A stretch of 64,000 bases of DNA from an uncultured Eubacteriales bacterium (GCA_934476315.1 CAKSNQ010000002.1:20700-84699), one strand, 5' to 3'. Shown: positions 9,251-17,408, counted from the stretch's first letter. Notes: generated by a model not told the origin, from the sequence alone. Program-made: numbers and translations.

Positions 9251-9979
9251 TTACAGTTTCGCGCGTCCCGGCGATGTCAACGCGGCGAGCGTGACATCCA
9301 CCGCTCCGGCGGTCGGCGTCAGCGCCACGGACAGCGCCGGAACCGTCCGGATCAGACGCGCCAGAAGCCGCGCGCCACGCGCCATCGAGCGCTCGTCCGT
9401 CGGGAATACGACCTGGCGGATCAGCCCGTCCAGATACTGCCGCTCCCCCGCGACCGATGCGGTATCGGTCGTCCCGCGGGACAGAAGGCAGATCGCACAA
9501 AGCGGGGCGCTCATATTGGTCTGCTCGCCCTCCTTGCCGCACCATGGCGTGCCGTATATCCAGAACCGACCGTCGGAGCGCAGACGCACCACAGGCTTGT
9601 CTCCGTTGATAACGCGCACCTCTCCCCCGAATTTTTCCTGCCACAGCCGGAGCTGGGTGGACTTTCCGACCCCGCGCGGCGCGGCGATCGCATACGTCCT
9701 GTCGCGGAACATAAACGCGGCGGCATGCATGACAAAGGCGTCGTAGCGACAAAGCTGCAGGCAGAATTTTTCGTGCAGGCAGATACATTCCGCCTGTTCC
9801 TCAGAGAGCGGTGCGGAAAAGGAGGCGCGTTTCGCGTCGATCTCTGCCTGCGTGACCGCTATGGAAAAGTCCGTCCACGGCGCCTCAGTCAGATAGTCGC
9901 GGCAGATTTCGACGGTCAGTGCGAAACGGGAAGTCAGCTCTACATATAAGTCTGCCACTTTGATTTTGAAATGTCGCAT
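9251..9979 (-). CDS. HPr kinase-like P-loop protein
   Basis: 242 aa with a Walker A motif APRGVGKST (about 100-108) in the context HAAAFMFRDRTYAIAAPRG. Further on is YGTPWCGKEGEQTN, the arrangement seen in HprK/PEP-carboxykinase-like proteins such as ScmC/PqqD-associated kinases. It lacks the N-terminal domain and the signature loop of true HPr kinase/phosphorylase, so I do not call it hprK. Its partner is unknown. No PqqD-like gene or peptide gene is adjacent. A promoter lies about 50 bp upstream, so it is probably monocistronic. Confidence 0.75.
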   Translation of the reverse strand: MRHFKIKVADLYVELTSRFALTVEICRDYLTEAPWTDFSIAVTQAEIDAKRASFSAPLSEEQAECICLHEKFCLQLCRYDAFVMHAAAFMFRDRTYAIAAPRGVGKSTQLRLWQEKFGGEVRVINGDKPVVRLRSDGRFWIYGTPWCGKEGEQTNMSAPLCAICLLSRGTTDTASVAGERQYLDGLIRQVVFPTDERSMARGARLLARLIRTVPALSVALTPTAGAVDVTLAALTSPGRAKL

Positions 9980-10029
9980 AGCGCCGCGCCTCCCTTCTGT
10001 CTCCGATCGGAATCCTTACAGTTGCATTT

Positions 10030-10058
10030 ATTGTATCACATCTTCGCCGGATTTGCAA
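10030..10058 (-). promoter_or_regulatory. Predicted promoter of the HprK-like gene
   Basis: Minus-strand TTGCAA (10053-10058), 17-bp spacer, TACAAT (10030-10035). Confidence 0.65.
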
Positions 10059-10139
10059 GTAGGACGCCGAAAATTTCGCACAAGAAAGGTGTGCCGACCG
10101 GAAGCAAAAGAAAAACCCGGATTTTTTTTGCGTTGGGTG

Positions 10140-10167
10140 TTGACAAATCTTCTTTTTGTGGTATAAT
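10140..10167 (+). promoter_or_regulatory. Promoter of tRNA-Leu
   Basis: TTGACA (10140-10145), 16-bp spacer, TATAAT (10162-10167), 31 bp before the tRNA 5' end. Confidence 0.85.
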
Positions 10168-10198
10168 ATACCCGTTGTCACCGCGAGGTGGAGCCTGC

Positions 10199-10283
10199 GC
10201 GAGAGTGGCGGAACAGGCAGACGCGCACGTTTGAGGGGCGTGTGGTTAACACCGTACGGGTTCAAGTCCCGTTTCTCGCACCA
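10199..10283 (+). tRNA. tRNA-Leu (anticodon GAG), integration target
   Basis: The acceptor arm GCGAGAG pairs with TTCTCGC (one G-U). The anticodon stem CACGT/GCGTG encloses the loop TTGAGGG with anticodon GAG. A long variable arm marks a class II tRNA, and the T arm is ACGGG-TTCAAGT-CCCGT. Discriminator A is followed by an encoded CCA (10281-10283). From 10259 on, the 3' part is duplicated at 30514 at the far end of the integrated element, so the gene stays intact after integration. Confidence 0.95.
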
Positions 10284-10419
10284 ACGCAAAAAGCAAGGAA
10301 AAACACCGCATTTCAGGGTTTTTCCTTGCTTTTTCTATGTTTTTCGGCTCTTTTGATTGCACGCTGGCGCAAAAATTATTCCTTTGAAAAGGGATAAATT
10401 ATCAGAAAAAATGCGTTTT
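10259..10419. repeat. attL: left end of the integrated element
   Basis: Direct repeat of 30514-30674. The first 64 bp (10259-10322), covering the tRNA T arm, acceptor end, CCA and half of the terminator, are identical. The rest is near identical up to 10419. Crossover probably lies inside the identical part, as is usual for tRNA-targeting tyrosine integrases. Confidence 0.92.
10287..10335. terminator. Terminator after tRNA-Leu
   Basis: Long hairpin with arms AAAAAGCAAGGAAAAAC and GTTTTTCCTTGCTTTTT, A-rich before and T-rich after, so it can work in both directions. It serves the tRNA and, on the other strand, the integrase gene. A copy lies at the right end of the element (about 30542-30590). 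Confidence 0.85.
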
Positions 10420-10443
10420 CAATACGAAAATTCAATACGAAAT

Positions 10444-11515
10444 TCAATTTGAATCGCCGAACAGATTGCTGTAATATGTGTTGAGAATTTCGGTGAACCG
10501 TTCCTTGCTGTTCGCTTTGATATGTCCGTACACCTGGTCGATCATGTGCTCTGTTTCGTGCCCTACATAGTCGGCAATGTAATTTTTCGGGATGTTCAAG
10601 GAAAGCATCGTCGAAACCGCATAATGCCGCAAATCGTGAAAACGGATGTGCCGGAGTTCCGCCCGAGCCAACAACTTTGTGAATCCCGATGTGATCTGAT
10701 TGGGCGTCAACTCACACACATTGTCGGACGGGTGCTTCCCCTCCGCTTTGGCTGTCAGGACATTCAGGACCGCAGGAAACGCCGAGATCGTCCGTTTGCT
10801 CGCCGTCGTCTTGGTGCCTTTCTTGACGTAACCATCTGTGCCGAGGACGATCGCGTCGTGAATGTGAATCTTTCCCTTTTTGAGGTCGATGTCTTTCCAT
10901 TTCAAGCCGCAGATTTCCGATCGCCGCATGCCGCAACATGCCGCGAGATAAATGGGAAGCTCCAGCGGCGTACCCTCCGCGGCGCTCAACATGCGCTTCA
11001 CATCGTCGTCGGACGGAATTTCAATGTCAGGCTTCACCTTTTGCGGCAACGTTGTCTTGACCTGAAATTCCGGACGGTAGACCGCAAGAACCGCCGTCAA
11101 AAAGCCGTGATAGTTGCGTACAGATTTCGGACTGTGGTTCAAGGCTTCTTTGTTGATGGCGATCTGAATGTCCCGCTGGGTGATGTTCTCCAACCGCATG
11201 TTGACCAAGGATTGCAGGTTGCGCCGCCGGATGTTCCGATACTCCCGCAGAGTGCTCGGAGAGAGTACCGAGCTTTTCATCGCGATATATTCATCCATAC
11301 AGTCGCCGAGACGCTTTCCCCAGGTGCGATCTGCCCGGGATTGCTCTCGGTTTTTTTTGCATTTCCAGCGCCCAAAGGACAACTTTGTTATAGTCGGGGT
11401 CTGTGTAAGATTCCACTTTTCTCTTGCCATTTTCATCTTTTCCCACGTAAACTTGTATATTGTAGGACCCGGACGGAAGTTGCCGGATCACCGGAAGTTT
11501 TCTTTCGCGTGCCAT
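10444..11515 (-). CDS. int: Tyrosine integrase, frameshifted in an A8 tract
   Basis: Site-specific recombinase for insertion in tRNA-Leu. The start ATG at 11515 has a strong GAGGAGG site. The first frame (MARERKLPVIRQLPSGSYN, an AP2-like DNA-binding N-terminus) runs to 11291. The core-binding and catalytic domains are in another frame (open 10444-11436) and contain the R box CGMRRSEICGLKW, HDLRHYAVSTM, and VGHETEHMIDQVYGH with the nucleophile Tyr. The two join at the A8 run (minus strand, 11358-11351) if one A is skipped, giving 356 aa, the normal family length. So the gene is inactivated by a one-base insertion, rescued by slippage, or carries a sequencing error. Confidence 0.9.
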
Positions 11516-11571
11516 AGTTCGCCTCCTCTCGATTGGTAAAAGATACCCCGGCAAATCGCCGGGGTGTTTTT

Positions 11572-12423
11572 TTATTTTGCGGTAACGGTTCCGGAGCAGT
11601 CCGTAACATAAGCATTACCTTCGGATTCTTCTGTGATTACATATCGCATGCCATTCATTTCAAACTGCTTAATGTTAAATGTTTCCGAATATGCGCCAGA
11701 TTGAGGTAATTGGACGGTTTTATAGATATAAATCCATTCATGTTCACCTGTGATAATATTACGTGCAGAGAAAGCGTAGCATATTTTGACTGACACATCT
11801 TGATATATGTATCTGTCATCGGGAAAAATTTGAAGGGATATTTCACATCCATCTAACCACTGCTTTCTGCCATGTGAATCATATGACATTTCTCCCGCTT
11901 TCTGTATGTAATTGTATATACCATTATCATAGCTTTCTGTTGCAACCCAATAACCATCAGTTGCCATACGATAATACTTGCTATTATGATAGCTGGTATA
12001 GTCGACTATTTTATTGCCCGACAAAGTGACTTTCTGGTATTTTTCGATAAGTTTGTTGCGGTCCTTTGTTAATTGAGCAACATGTTCAGAAAGTGTTTTG
12101 TTTGCATTTTCCAATTTTTGAACATTTTGATTTAGCTCAGTTACTTTTGAAGTAGCAACGTCAAAATCTTCCGTCTTTTTTTGGAGTCTTTCCTTGTAAG
12201 TGTTTACGTCATTGGTCAAAGTGTCATTTTTTTCTTCCAAGGTTTTGTTGATAGCTTGATACTCACTCTCCGTATTTATATGCTTTTGGATTGTCTCCTG
12301 ATAATTGTCAATAGCCTCCGCATATGTGTTGTATTGTACAAAGAAATATGCGGATGTACCGCCGAGCCCGACGATGAGAACCGCAAGAACCACGAGAATA
12401 GGGACGATAACCTTAGATTTCAT
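11572..12423 (-). CDS. Membrane-anchored coiled-coil protein
   Basis: 283 aa, not recognised as a named family. An N-terminal helix (VIVPILVVLAVLIVGLGGTSAYFF, about 5-28) anchors it. A long Glu/Lys/Asn-rich coiled coil (about 35-125) and a globular C-terminal domain with several Tyr and Trp follow, probably outside the cell. The start is ATG at 12423 with AAGGAG 8 nt upstream. The GTG at 12432 overlaps that site. It lies between repressor and integrase on the lysogeny strand, so it may be expressed in the integrated state, for example as an exclusion protein. That role is a guess. Base composition is AT-richer than the flanks. Confidence 0.8.
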   Translation of the reverse strand: MKSKVIVPILVVLAVLIVGLGGTSAYFFVQYNTYAEAIDNYQETIQKHINTESEYQAINKTLEEKNDTLTNDVNTYKERLQKKTEDFDVATSKVTELNQNVQKLENANKTLSEHVAQLTKDRNKLIEKYQKVTLSGNKIVDYTSYHNSKYYRMATDGYWVATESYDNGIYNYIQKAGEMSYDSHGRKQWLDGCEISLQIFPDDRYIYQDVSVKICYAFSARNIITGEHEWIYIYKTVQLPQSGAYSETFNIKQFEMNGMRYVITEESEGNAYVTDCSGTVTAK

Positions 12424-12460
12424 AGAAGTCACTCCTTGATTTTAATTTTTGAAACGGAGA

Positions 12461-13078
12461 TCAGAATTTTCTCCGAACCTCAACAACTTTTCCGAAGATA
12501 CGCACCGGAAGTTCCTGTACCTGCGCACTCGTGTAAATCATGGGACCGTAGTCCGGGTTGAGGGAGATCAGGCGAATACCGTCCGGCATAAACTGAATTT
12601 TTTTGCAGGTTGCTTCACTGCCGTTGACGATAACGATTGCGTAGTCCCCTGTCCTGCACGGGTTTCCGCACTCCACGATAACACGGTCGCCATTTCGGAT
12701 ATCCGGCTCCATACTGTCACCGTGAATTTTCAGGGCAATGTATTCGGGCGCCGGGAATTGACGTTTGTCAATGTCCTCCCAGTCGTCCCATTCCTGAATC
12801 GCTTCAATCGGAATCCCCGCGGCAACATCGCCGACAACGGGGATTCTTTTTGCGTACGACTCTGCCGAGGGTTTGCTTGGTAGCTCATCTGTTTTTCCAA
12901 GTAAATAATCCACACTGACGTCAAAATAATCGGCAATTTTTTGCAATTTTTTCCCTTGCGGAACAGAACCGTTTTTCCATTGCGTGGTGGATGATCTTCC
13001 TCCCCCTATTGCTTCAGCTACATTTGAGGGGGTGGTACCATGCTCTTGACATAAGCGTTTGAATGTTTCCCAAAACAT
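12461..13078 (-). CDS. XRE/S24 phage-type repressor
   Basis: 205 aa. The N-terminal helix-turn-helix (TPSNVAEAIGGGRSSTTQWK) is followed by a LexA/CI-type S24 autoprotease: Ala-Gly cleavage site in GDVAAGIP, catalytic Ser in GDSMEPDI and a Lys in ATCKKIQF. It is expected to repress the element's lytic genes and to self-cleave when RecA is activated by DNA damage. The start ATG at 13078 follows GGAGGAATATA. The longer frame to 13165 crosses the operator region. Divergent from the Cro-like gene at 13322. Confidence 0.93.
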   Translation of the reverse strand: MFWETFKRLCQEHGTTPSNVAEAIGGGRSSTTQWKNGSVPQGKKLQKIADYFDVSVDYLLGKTDELPSKPSAESYAKRIPVVGDVAAGIPIEAIQEWDDWEDIDKRQFPAPEYIALKIHGDSMEPDIRNGDRVIVECGNPCRTGDYAIVIVNGSEATCKKIQFMPDGIRLISLNPDYGPMIYTSAQVQELPVRIFGKVVEVRRKF

Positions 13079-13158
13079 TATATTCCTCCAAAATTCATAA
13101 ATCGGAGCACTCTTGTTTGTTAAATGTGCATGAAAAAGAATTTTTTTCAAAAATCCTC

Positions 13159-13215
13159 TTGACATGTACGTAATTACGAATTATAATCAAGGTGTGTTCC
13201 GAGTTACGAACACAA
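13159..13215 (+). promoter_or_regulatory. Rightward lytic promoter and operators of the genetic switch
   Basis: Consensus TTGACA (13159-13164), 17-bp spacer, TATAAT (13182-13187), pointing to the Cro-like gene. The spacer holds the palindrome CGTAATTACG, and related half-sites AATTACGAAT (about 13172) and AGTTACGAAC (about 13202) lie over and just after the promoter. They are probably the S24 repressor's operators. Confidence 0.8.
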
Positions 13216-13321
13216 AATATTTTGCACAACGGTAAACAATTCTATTTTATCATCAAAAAATAGCATTGTCAACCGATTTTCAACAATTCACAACAAAAAA
13301 CAAATAAAAAGGAGTGATCAA

Positions 13322-13582
13322 ATGAATGTCCCAGGTCGCAATAAAATCATTGCAAAGCAGGTACAAATTGCCGAGAACATCCGAATGTTGATGGCAAGGG
13401 ACCGTATATCGGTGGAACAGCTTGCGCAGTACATCGGGCGGAAGCCGTCCTACGTGAACATGCGCAAGAATTTCACCAAGTACGGACGCACCTATACCTC
13501 CGAAGAGCTATCGGATATTGCACAGCTGTTCCGCGTGCCGCTGGAAGTCCTGATTTGCGGCAAGCTCCGCCCCGATGATTGA
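13322..13582 (+). CDS. Small XRE helix-turn-helix protein (Cro-like)
   Basis: 86 aa with one Cro/CI-type helix-turn-helix (VEQLAQYIGRKPSYVNMRKN). It is the first gene of the rightward transcript, behind AAGGAGTG. Position opposite the S24 repressor suggests the antirepressor half of a lysogeny switch. Confidence 0.8.
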   Translation: MNVPGRNKIIAKQVQIAENIRMLMARDRISVEQLAQYIGRKPSYVNMRKNFTKYGRTYTSEELSDIAQLFRVPLEVLICGKLRPDD

Positions 13583-13603
13583 AAAAGAGAGGAGAAAGAA
13601 ATC

Positions 13604-13822
13604 ATGACCGACCTGCAAACCCTACATACGCAACTGAAAGAAGCGATCGCGCACGCCGAGGAACAAACCACCGCATATGGCGCGTATCACCGCCAGCTCC
13701 GCCGCGCGGTCAAGGCGGTGGAAAGAGCACAGAAAGCCATGGACAAGCTCGAAGAGCTTGGCGCACGCGGCGAAGCGCGCACCGCCTCCATCCCCCACGG
13801 AGAGGAGGTGAAAGCGTCATGA
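13604..13822 (+). CDS. Small helical protein, unknown function
   Basis: 72 aa, predicted largely alpha-helical and charged, with no recognised domain. Start ATG at 13604 follows AGAGGAG. The stop overlaps the next start (ATGA), so it is translated with its neighbours in the early operon. Confidence 0.65.
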   Translation: MTDLQTLHTQLKEAIAHAEEQTTAYGAYHRQLRRAVKAVERAQKAMDKLEELGARGEARTASIPHGEEVKAS

Positions 13823-14100
13823 TCAAAGAATATGACATGCTGTCCCCGGAGCGGCAGAAGCTGCATAAACGGCTTTATGAGGCACTGTGTGACATCCTTT
13901 TCGAAACTGTCAACGAGCAGTATTGGAGAACCGCGCAGATGTGCGCCAAGTACGAGCTGGACATGCGTACCTGTATCAAGTACGAAGTCTATGCCCTGCC
14001 GCACGGCGCACATATGCCGTGGCATCGGGAAGTGCTGACAAGTATGATCGACTTCTGTGTGGACAACAATGCATTGCTGGAAGGAGAGCTTGAACCGTGA
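13819..14100 (+). CDS. Small protein of the early operon, unknown function
   Basis: 93 aa from ATG at 13819 (MIKEYDMLSPERQK), with GGAGGTG upstream and a 4-bp overlap with the preceding gene. The same frame is open back to 13579, but that part overlaps the previous gene and has no start signal. Contains three Cys residues, no known domain. Confidence 0.65.
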   Translation: MIKEYDMLSPERQKLHKRLYEALCDILFETVNEQYWRTAQMCAKYELDMRTCIKYEVYALPHGAHMPWHREVLTSMIDFCVDNNALLEGELEP

Positions 14101-14498
14101 ATAATCTGTATTTCAAAGACCGTTATTCGGGCGGCACTCTGCGTGTCGGCTTCAGATTCGGACGCTACATGGCAGACGATAGCCTGTATGTCGGAATGGA
14201 CTATTTTGACGAAGAACACAAAGAGTGGGAAGCATACTCGGTGCTCACCGTCTGCCTGTCCGATCAAACGCTGCAGAATCGACGGAATTGCGCGTTTCTG
14301 AACACCAATGATGAAGTTTCCCCCGACCAGGTTGACTGGCTCGTCAGTAACGGATTCGGGAAGCGAACGGGCTACATTGGCACATCCGGCTTCTGTGTTT
14401 ACCCGGAATTCCGCTTCAACTCGGAAGCCATGCGCCCGTACGCCATAGACGACGCCGAGTGGCGACGCTGGTGCGCACCGCCGAGCGAAGAATCGTAA
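14097..14498 (+). CDS. DUF4313-like protein
   Basis: 133 aa starting with GTG at 14097, overlapping the previous stop. The pattern (a beta-rich first half, VLTVCLSDQTL, a FLNTND segment, and tGYIGTSGFCVYPEFRF) resembles DUF4313 proteins found on Firmicutes mobile elements. The function of that family is not known to me. The family assignment is from memory and needs a profile search. Confidence 0.6.
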   Translation: MNNLYFKDRYSGGTLRVGFRFGRYMADDSLYVGMDYFDEEHKEWEAYSVLTVCLSDQTLQNRRNCAFLNTNDEVSPDQVDWLVSNGFGKRTGYIGTSGFCVYPEFRFNSEAMRPYAIDDAEWRRWCAPPSEES

Positions 14499-14542
14499 GC
14501 CCTCCGATCGGGGAGGAAAACAGAACGGAAGGAGGGATACGA

Positions 14543-14791
14543 ATGAGTGCGGATGTTGTGTTGGGCGAGAAGATCAGGGAGAAAGTGATTGAGTGTAGAC
14601 GCAGCTGTGGCATGAAGCGGAGAGACGTGGTAGCGGCTCTCCAGCTGTACGGCTTTGAGCTGAGCTATCAGGCATACAAAGAAATTGAACTTGGAATCAG
14701 GAAAATCTCTGCACAGGAATTTCTACTGTTGGCGACTATCCTGCTGATAGACCCCACGGCAATCCTGCCGGAGCGGGCAATTGCAGGGTAA
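14543..14791 (+). CDS. Small helix-turn-helix protein
   Basis: 82 aa from ATG at 14543, with GGAGGG 6 nt upstream. Predicted XRE-like fold: KIREKVIECRRSCGMKRRDVVAALQLYG followed by a second helical half. The frame continues upstream to 14459 without a start signal. It sits just before the replication origin, so it could regulate rep or bind the origin region. That is inference. Confidence 0.65.
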   Translation: MSADVVLGEKIREKVIECRRSCGMKRRDVVAALQLYGFELSYQAYKEIELGIRKISAQEFLLLATILLIDPTAILPERAIAG

Positions 14792-14805
14792 GCCCCCCTC
14801 CGGGA

Positions 14806-14842
14806 AGCGTCCCGGAGAGCGTCCCGAGCCGCGTAGCGGCTC
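14806..14842. repeat. Origin-proximal iterons and small hairpin
   Basis: AGCGTCCCG occurs at 14806-14814 and 14818-14826 (12-bp spacing). Next to it is a GAGCCGC-GTA-GCGGCTC hairpin (14826-14842). Direct repeats beside a rolling-circle origin are typical Rep-binding iterons. Confidence 0.6.
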
Positions 14843-14899
14843 CAAAGTCGCTAAAGGTCGCGCGCGTACGCGCGCGTAGTATTACCTTTAGCGACTTTG
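14843..14899 (+). other. Rolling-circle origin: stem-loop with TAGTATTAC nonamer
   Basis: A perfect 16-bp stem, CAAAGTCGCTAAAGGT (14843-14858) with its complement at 14884-14899, encloses a 25-nt loop. The loop consists of the self-complementary CGCGCGCGTACGCGCGCG (14859-14876) followed by TAGTATT. Together with the first two bases of the right arm this makes TAGTATTAC (14877-14885), the nonanucleotide of circovirus origins (geminiviruses use TAATATTAC). By analogy Rep would nick between 14883 and 14884, exactly at the loop/stem border. The rep gene starts 111 bp downstream on the same strand. Confidence 0.88.
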
Positions 14900-14977
14900 T
14901 TAAGCGTTAAGAAGCCGAAATTTACCTTGCGTGCCAAGGGAAATTTTCTTAACGTGCTTTGTTAAGACTTTGTTAAG
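14894..14977. repeat. TTTGTTAAG repeats between origin and rep
   Basis: CTTTGTTAAG occurs at 14895-14904, 14957-14966 and 14968-14977, the last two nearly back to back. An inverted TTCTTAAC lies at about 14947. They are candidate Rep-binding or rep-regulating repeats. Confidence 0.55.
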
Positions 14978-15009
14978 AAACCAAATTCGGGAACATCAGG
15001 CGGTGATTT

Positions 15010-16224
15010 ATGGCATACACAGCAGCGTCCCGTAGTTGGTTCGCGGTGTTCAACAACCCCGCAGATCACGGATATCCCGGCGAACCGAACGAGGTGTGCA
15101 ACCGTCTCATGACAGAGTGGTGCATCACAGACAGCCGCGTGGGAGCGTGGGCATATTGCGTCAAGCATTACATGGGGTGCTTTCCGGTCTATGACGAGGA
15201 AAACGACCCGGAGCACAAAAGCCCTATCAGCTTCCGCCCGGCTGTTACAGAGGAAGAAAAAGCGCAGGTCCCGCCCGACCTTCACCATATTCACATGGTG
15301 CTGGAGGACGATAAACCCATGGGCTTTTCGGTGGTGCGTAAGACTTACGCCATCGGGTCACATTTTGAACCGACCCGCGGCACCCGTAAAGACGCCGAGG
15401 ACTACATATCCAAAACGGGAAAATATGACGAATCAAAGAACCGGGAGCTGGGACTCCCGTGGGAGGAGGTGTTGTTTGTCGCCCGCCGGGGCGAAATCAG
15501 CGGACGCCAGGGGCAACAGAACCAGCTGGAGCAAATCAAATCCTTGGTAGACTCCGGCATGACCCCGATGCAGATTTTACGCAAGGACGTGCGACTGTAC
15601 CGCTTTGAATCGGAGATCAAAAAAATCTACTTTGACAAGCGCGTGCAGGAAACCCCGATGATGCGGGAGGTGCGGGTCTACTGGCATACCGGAGGATCCG
15701 GTTCGGGTAAATCCTTTTACCGGAATCACGTCAATGAGGTCTACGGTGAAGAAAATGTGTTTTATCTTACCACCTACAACAAGGACCGCATGTGGGACGG
15801 CTACGTCGGACAACAGGCGCTTTGGATGGAGGACTTTAAGGGAGGCATCCCGTTCGGCGACCTCCTCCGGTACCTGGATGTGTATAAAGCGACCCTCCCC
15901 GCCCGGTATACCAACGGTGTCGCCGTGTGGAAGCAGGTGGACATCACGTCGGTTTACACCCCACAGGGGGTATACCGCAAAATGGTGTCCTCCTCCGAGG
16001 AGGGGACCGATACCGTCAAACAGCTCTTACGCCGCATCACGCAGGTCGTATATCACTATGTCGAGATCGACAAGGACGGCAACAAGCAATATCTGTTCGA
16101 GTTCTTCCCCCCGGGGATGACGATGGAGCAGATGGCAAGCACCGTCAAAAACAAAAAGGCGGCACAGCTTCACGAGAGCGCCAGCTTCACCGAGCTTGGC
16201 GCGGAAGATGAGTTGCCGTTCTGA
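15010..16224 (+). CDS. rep: CRESS-type rolling-circle replication initiator Rep (HUH nickase + SF3 helicase)
   Basis: 404 aa, the domain layout of circular Rep-encoding ssDNA virus Reps. The HUH endonuclease shows motif I WFAVFNNP (10-17), motif II HHIH (92-95, giving HUH) and motif III YISK (Tyr132, Lys135). The superfamily-3 helicase shows Walker A GGSGSGKS (228-235), Walker B LWMEDF (271-276) and motif C-like DITSVY (311-316). It should nick TAGTATT/AC in the adjacent stem-loop, bind the 5' end through Tyr132 and unwind the strand. It differs from inovirus pII and Rep_1/Rep_2 proteins, which lack the helicase. Relatives are the plasmid 'pCRESS' Reps of bacteria. ATG at 15010 with AGGCGGTG upstream. 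Confidence 0.92.
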   Translation: MAYTAASRSWFAVFNNPADHGYPGEPNEVCNRLMTEWCITDSRVGAWAYCVKHYMGCFPVYDEENDPEHKSPISFRPAVTEEEKAQVPPDLHHIHMVLEDDKPMGFSVVRKTYAIGSHFEPTRGTRKDAEDYISKTGKYDESKNRELGLPWEEVLFVARRGEISGRQGQQNQLEQIKSLVDSGMTPMQILRKDVRLYRFESEIKKIYFDKRVQETPMMREVRVYWHTGGSGSGKSFYRNHVNEVYGEENVFYLTTYNKDRMWDGYVGQQALWMEDFKGGIPFGDLLRYLDVYKATLPARYTNGVAVWKQVDITSVYTPQGVYRKMVSSSEEGTDTVKQLLRRITQVVYHYVEIDKDGNKQYLFEFFPPGMTMEQMASTVKNKKAAQLHESASFTELGAEDELPF

Positions 16225-16247
16225 TAGAGAAGAAAGGAATGGGGATT

Positions 16248-17408
16248 ATGGAATCAATTATCGAGAGAAACAAACGAATCGGTGCGGATGCAAAGCGTGC
16301 CGCATTTATGGTGAAGCAACAACAATCATATGAGTTCAAGAAAAAGTATGCTGCAATTCGCGCCCGAGAGTTTGTGCAAATGTGTGACGAACACGACAAA
16401 GAGTATTATGTTTCTGTTGGCGGTTTGGATAGCATTACACTGTTTTTGTTCTTGCACTCTATCGGAATTCGTTGTCCCGGCGTGTCCGCGTCATACCTTG
16501 AAGATCGCGGGAATCAGGCGGTACATAAGACGTTGGGGATTATATCTGTTAGCCCGATTAAACGTGAAAACGGAAAGCCTTGGACAAAATCAGCAGTCAT
16601 TCAGGAATTCGGTTTTCCTGTTTTGTCAAAAGAAATCGCCGCAAAAATCGAACTGTTGCAGAATCCAACCGAAAACAATGCAACGGTGAGACATGCGATT
16701 ATCACAGGAAAAACCGGAGCCTACGGCGGTAACCGCAAAAATTCAAGAATGAAGCTATCGCAAAAATGGCTTGAAAAGTTCGGCGGTTATGAAAACGAGA
16801 ATGAAGGCGTGAACTATCAAAAGCCGAACTTCAAAGTTTCCGCAAAATGCTGTTATTACCTGAAAGAACGTCCATGTGAGCTTTGGGCAAAAGAGCATAA
16901 CAGCGTTCCCTTCGTCGGTCTTATGGCTTCCGAGGGCGGACGACGCGCAAGGGCTTTAATGGTGAACGGGTGTAATTATTGGACAGAGGGGACGCAGAGA
17001 AGCGCACCGTTTGCTATCTTCGGAAGGCAAGACATTCTCAGGCTGGCGCTTGAAATGGATGAATACTATCATGCACATTGGCGCGAATTCGGAGAAGCCG
17101 AAATGGATACCATTATTCCGGAAGCATACGGAGCAATAGAAACGGACGAAAACGGAAATCTGTACACCACAAAGGCGCAAAGAACAGGTTGTTCCATGTG
17201 CGGCTTCGGGATTCACCTGGAAAAGCGTCCGAACCGTTTTGACTACCTTTATCAAACAAACCCCAAAGAATGGGATTATCTTATGTTCCGGTGTTGTAAA
17301 GACGAGGAAGGAAACGCTTTCGGTTGGGCACGCGTCCTTGATTATATTGGTGTTGGCTGGACACCAGAAACCAATCCATTATGTAAAAAAGTGTTTGTAA
17401 GATCGTGA
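16248..17408 (+). CDS. PP-loop ATPase, phosphoadenosine-phosphosulfate-reductase-like
   Basis: 386 aa of the adenine-nucleotide alpha-hydrolase superfamily. The pyrophosphate loop reads SVGGLDS, a deviation from SGGKDS. Later segments include GGRRARA and, near the C-terminus, a CSMCGFG Cys pair followed by HLEKRPNRFDYL, an arrangement I know from phage and island PAPS-reductase-like proteins. It is unlikely to be sulfate-assimilation CysH. A role in nucleic-acid sulfur or base modification is possible but unproven. ATG at 16248 is preferred over 16239, because AAGGA is 9 nt upstream of the former and adjacent to the latter. Confidence 0.78.
   Translation: MESIIERNKRIGADAKRAAFMVKQQQSYEFKKKYAAIRAREFVQMCDEHDKEYYVSVGGLDSITLFLFLHSIGIRCPGVSASYLEDRGNQAVHKTLGIISVSPIKRENGKPWTKSAVIQEFGFPVLSKEIAAKIELLQNPTENNATVRHAIITGKTGAYGGNRKNSRMKLSQKWLEKFGGYENENEGVNYQKPNFKVSAKCCYYLKERPCELWAKEHNSVPFVGLMASEGGRRARALMVNGCNYWTEGTQRSAPFAIFGRQDILRLALEMDEYYHAHWREFGEAEMDTIIPEAYGAIETDENGNLYTTKAQRTGCSMCGFGIHLEKRPNRFDYLYQTNPKEWDYLMFRCCKDEEGNAFGWARVLDYIGVGWTPETNPLCKKVFVRS

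Noticed and set aside
9251..9979. True HPr kinase (hprK)
   Set aside because: Has the P-loop but not the N-terminal domain or signature of HprK.
13579..14100. 173-codon version of the 13819-14100 gene
   Set aside because: Upstream half overlaps another gene in a different frame; the strong ribosome-binding site belongs to ATG 13819.
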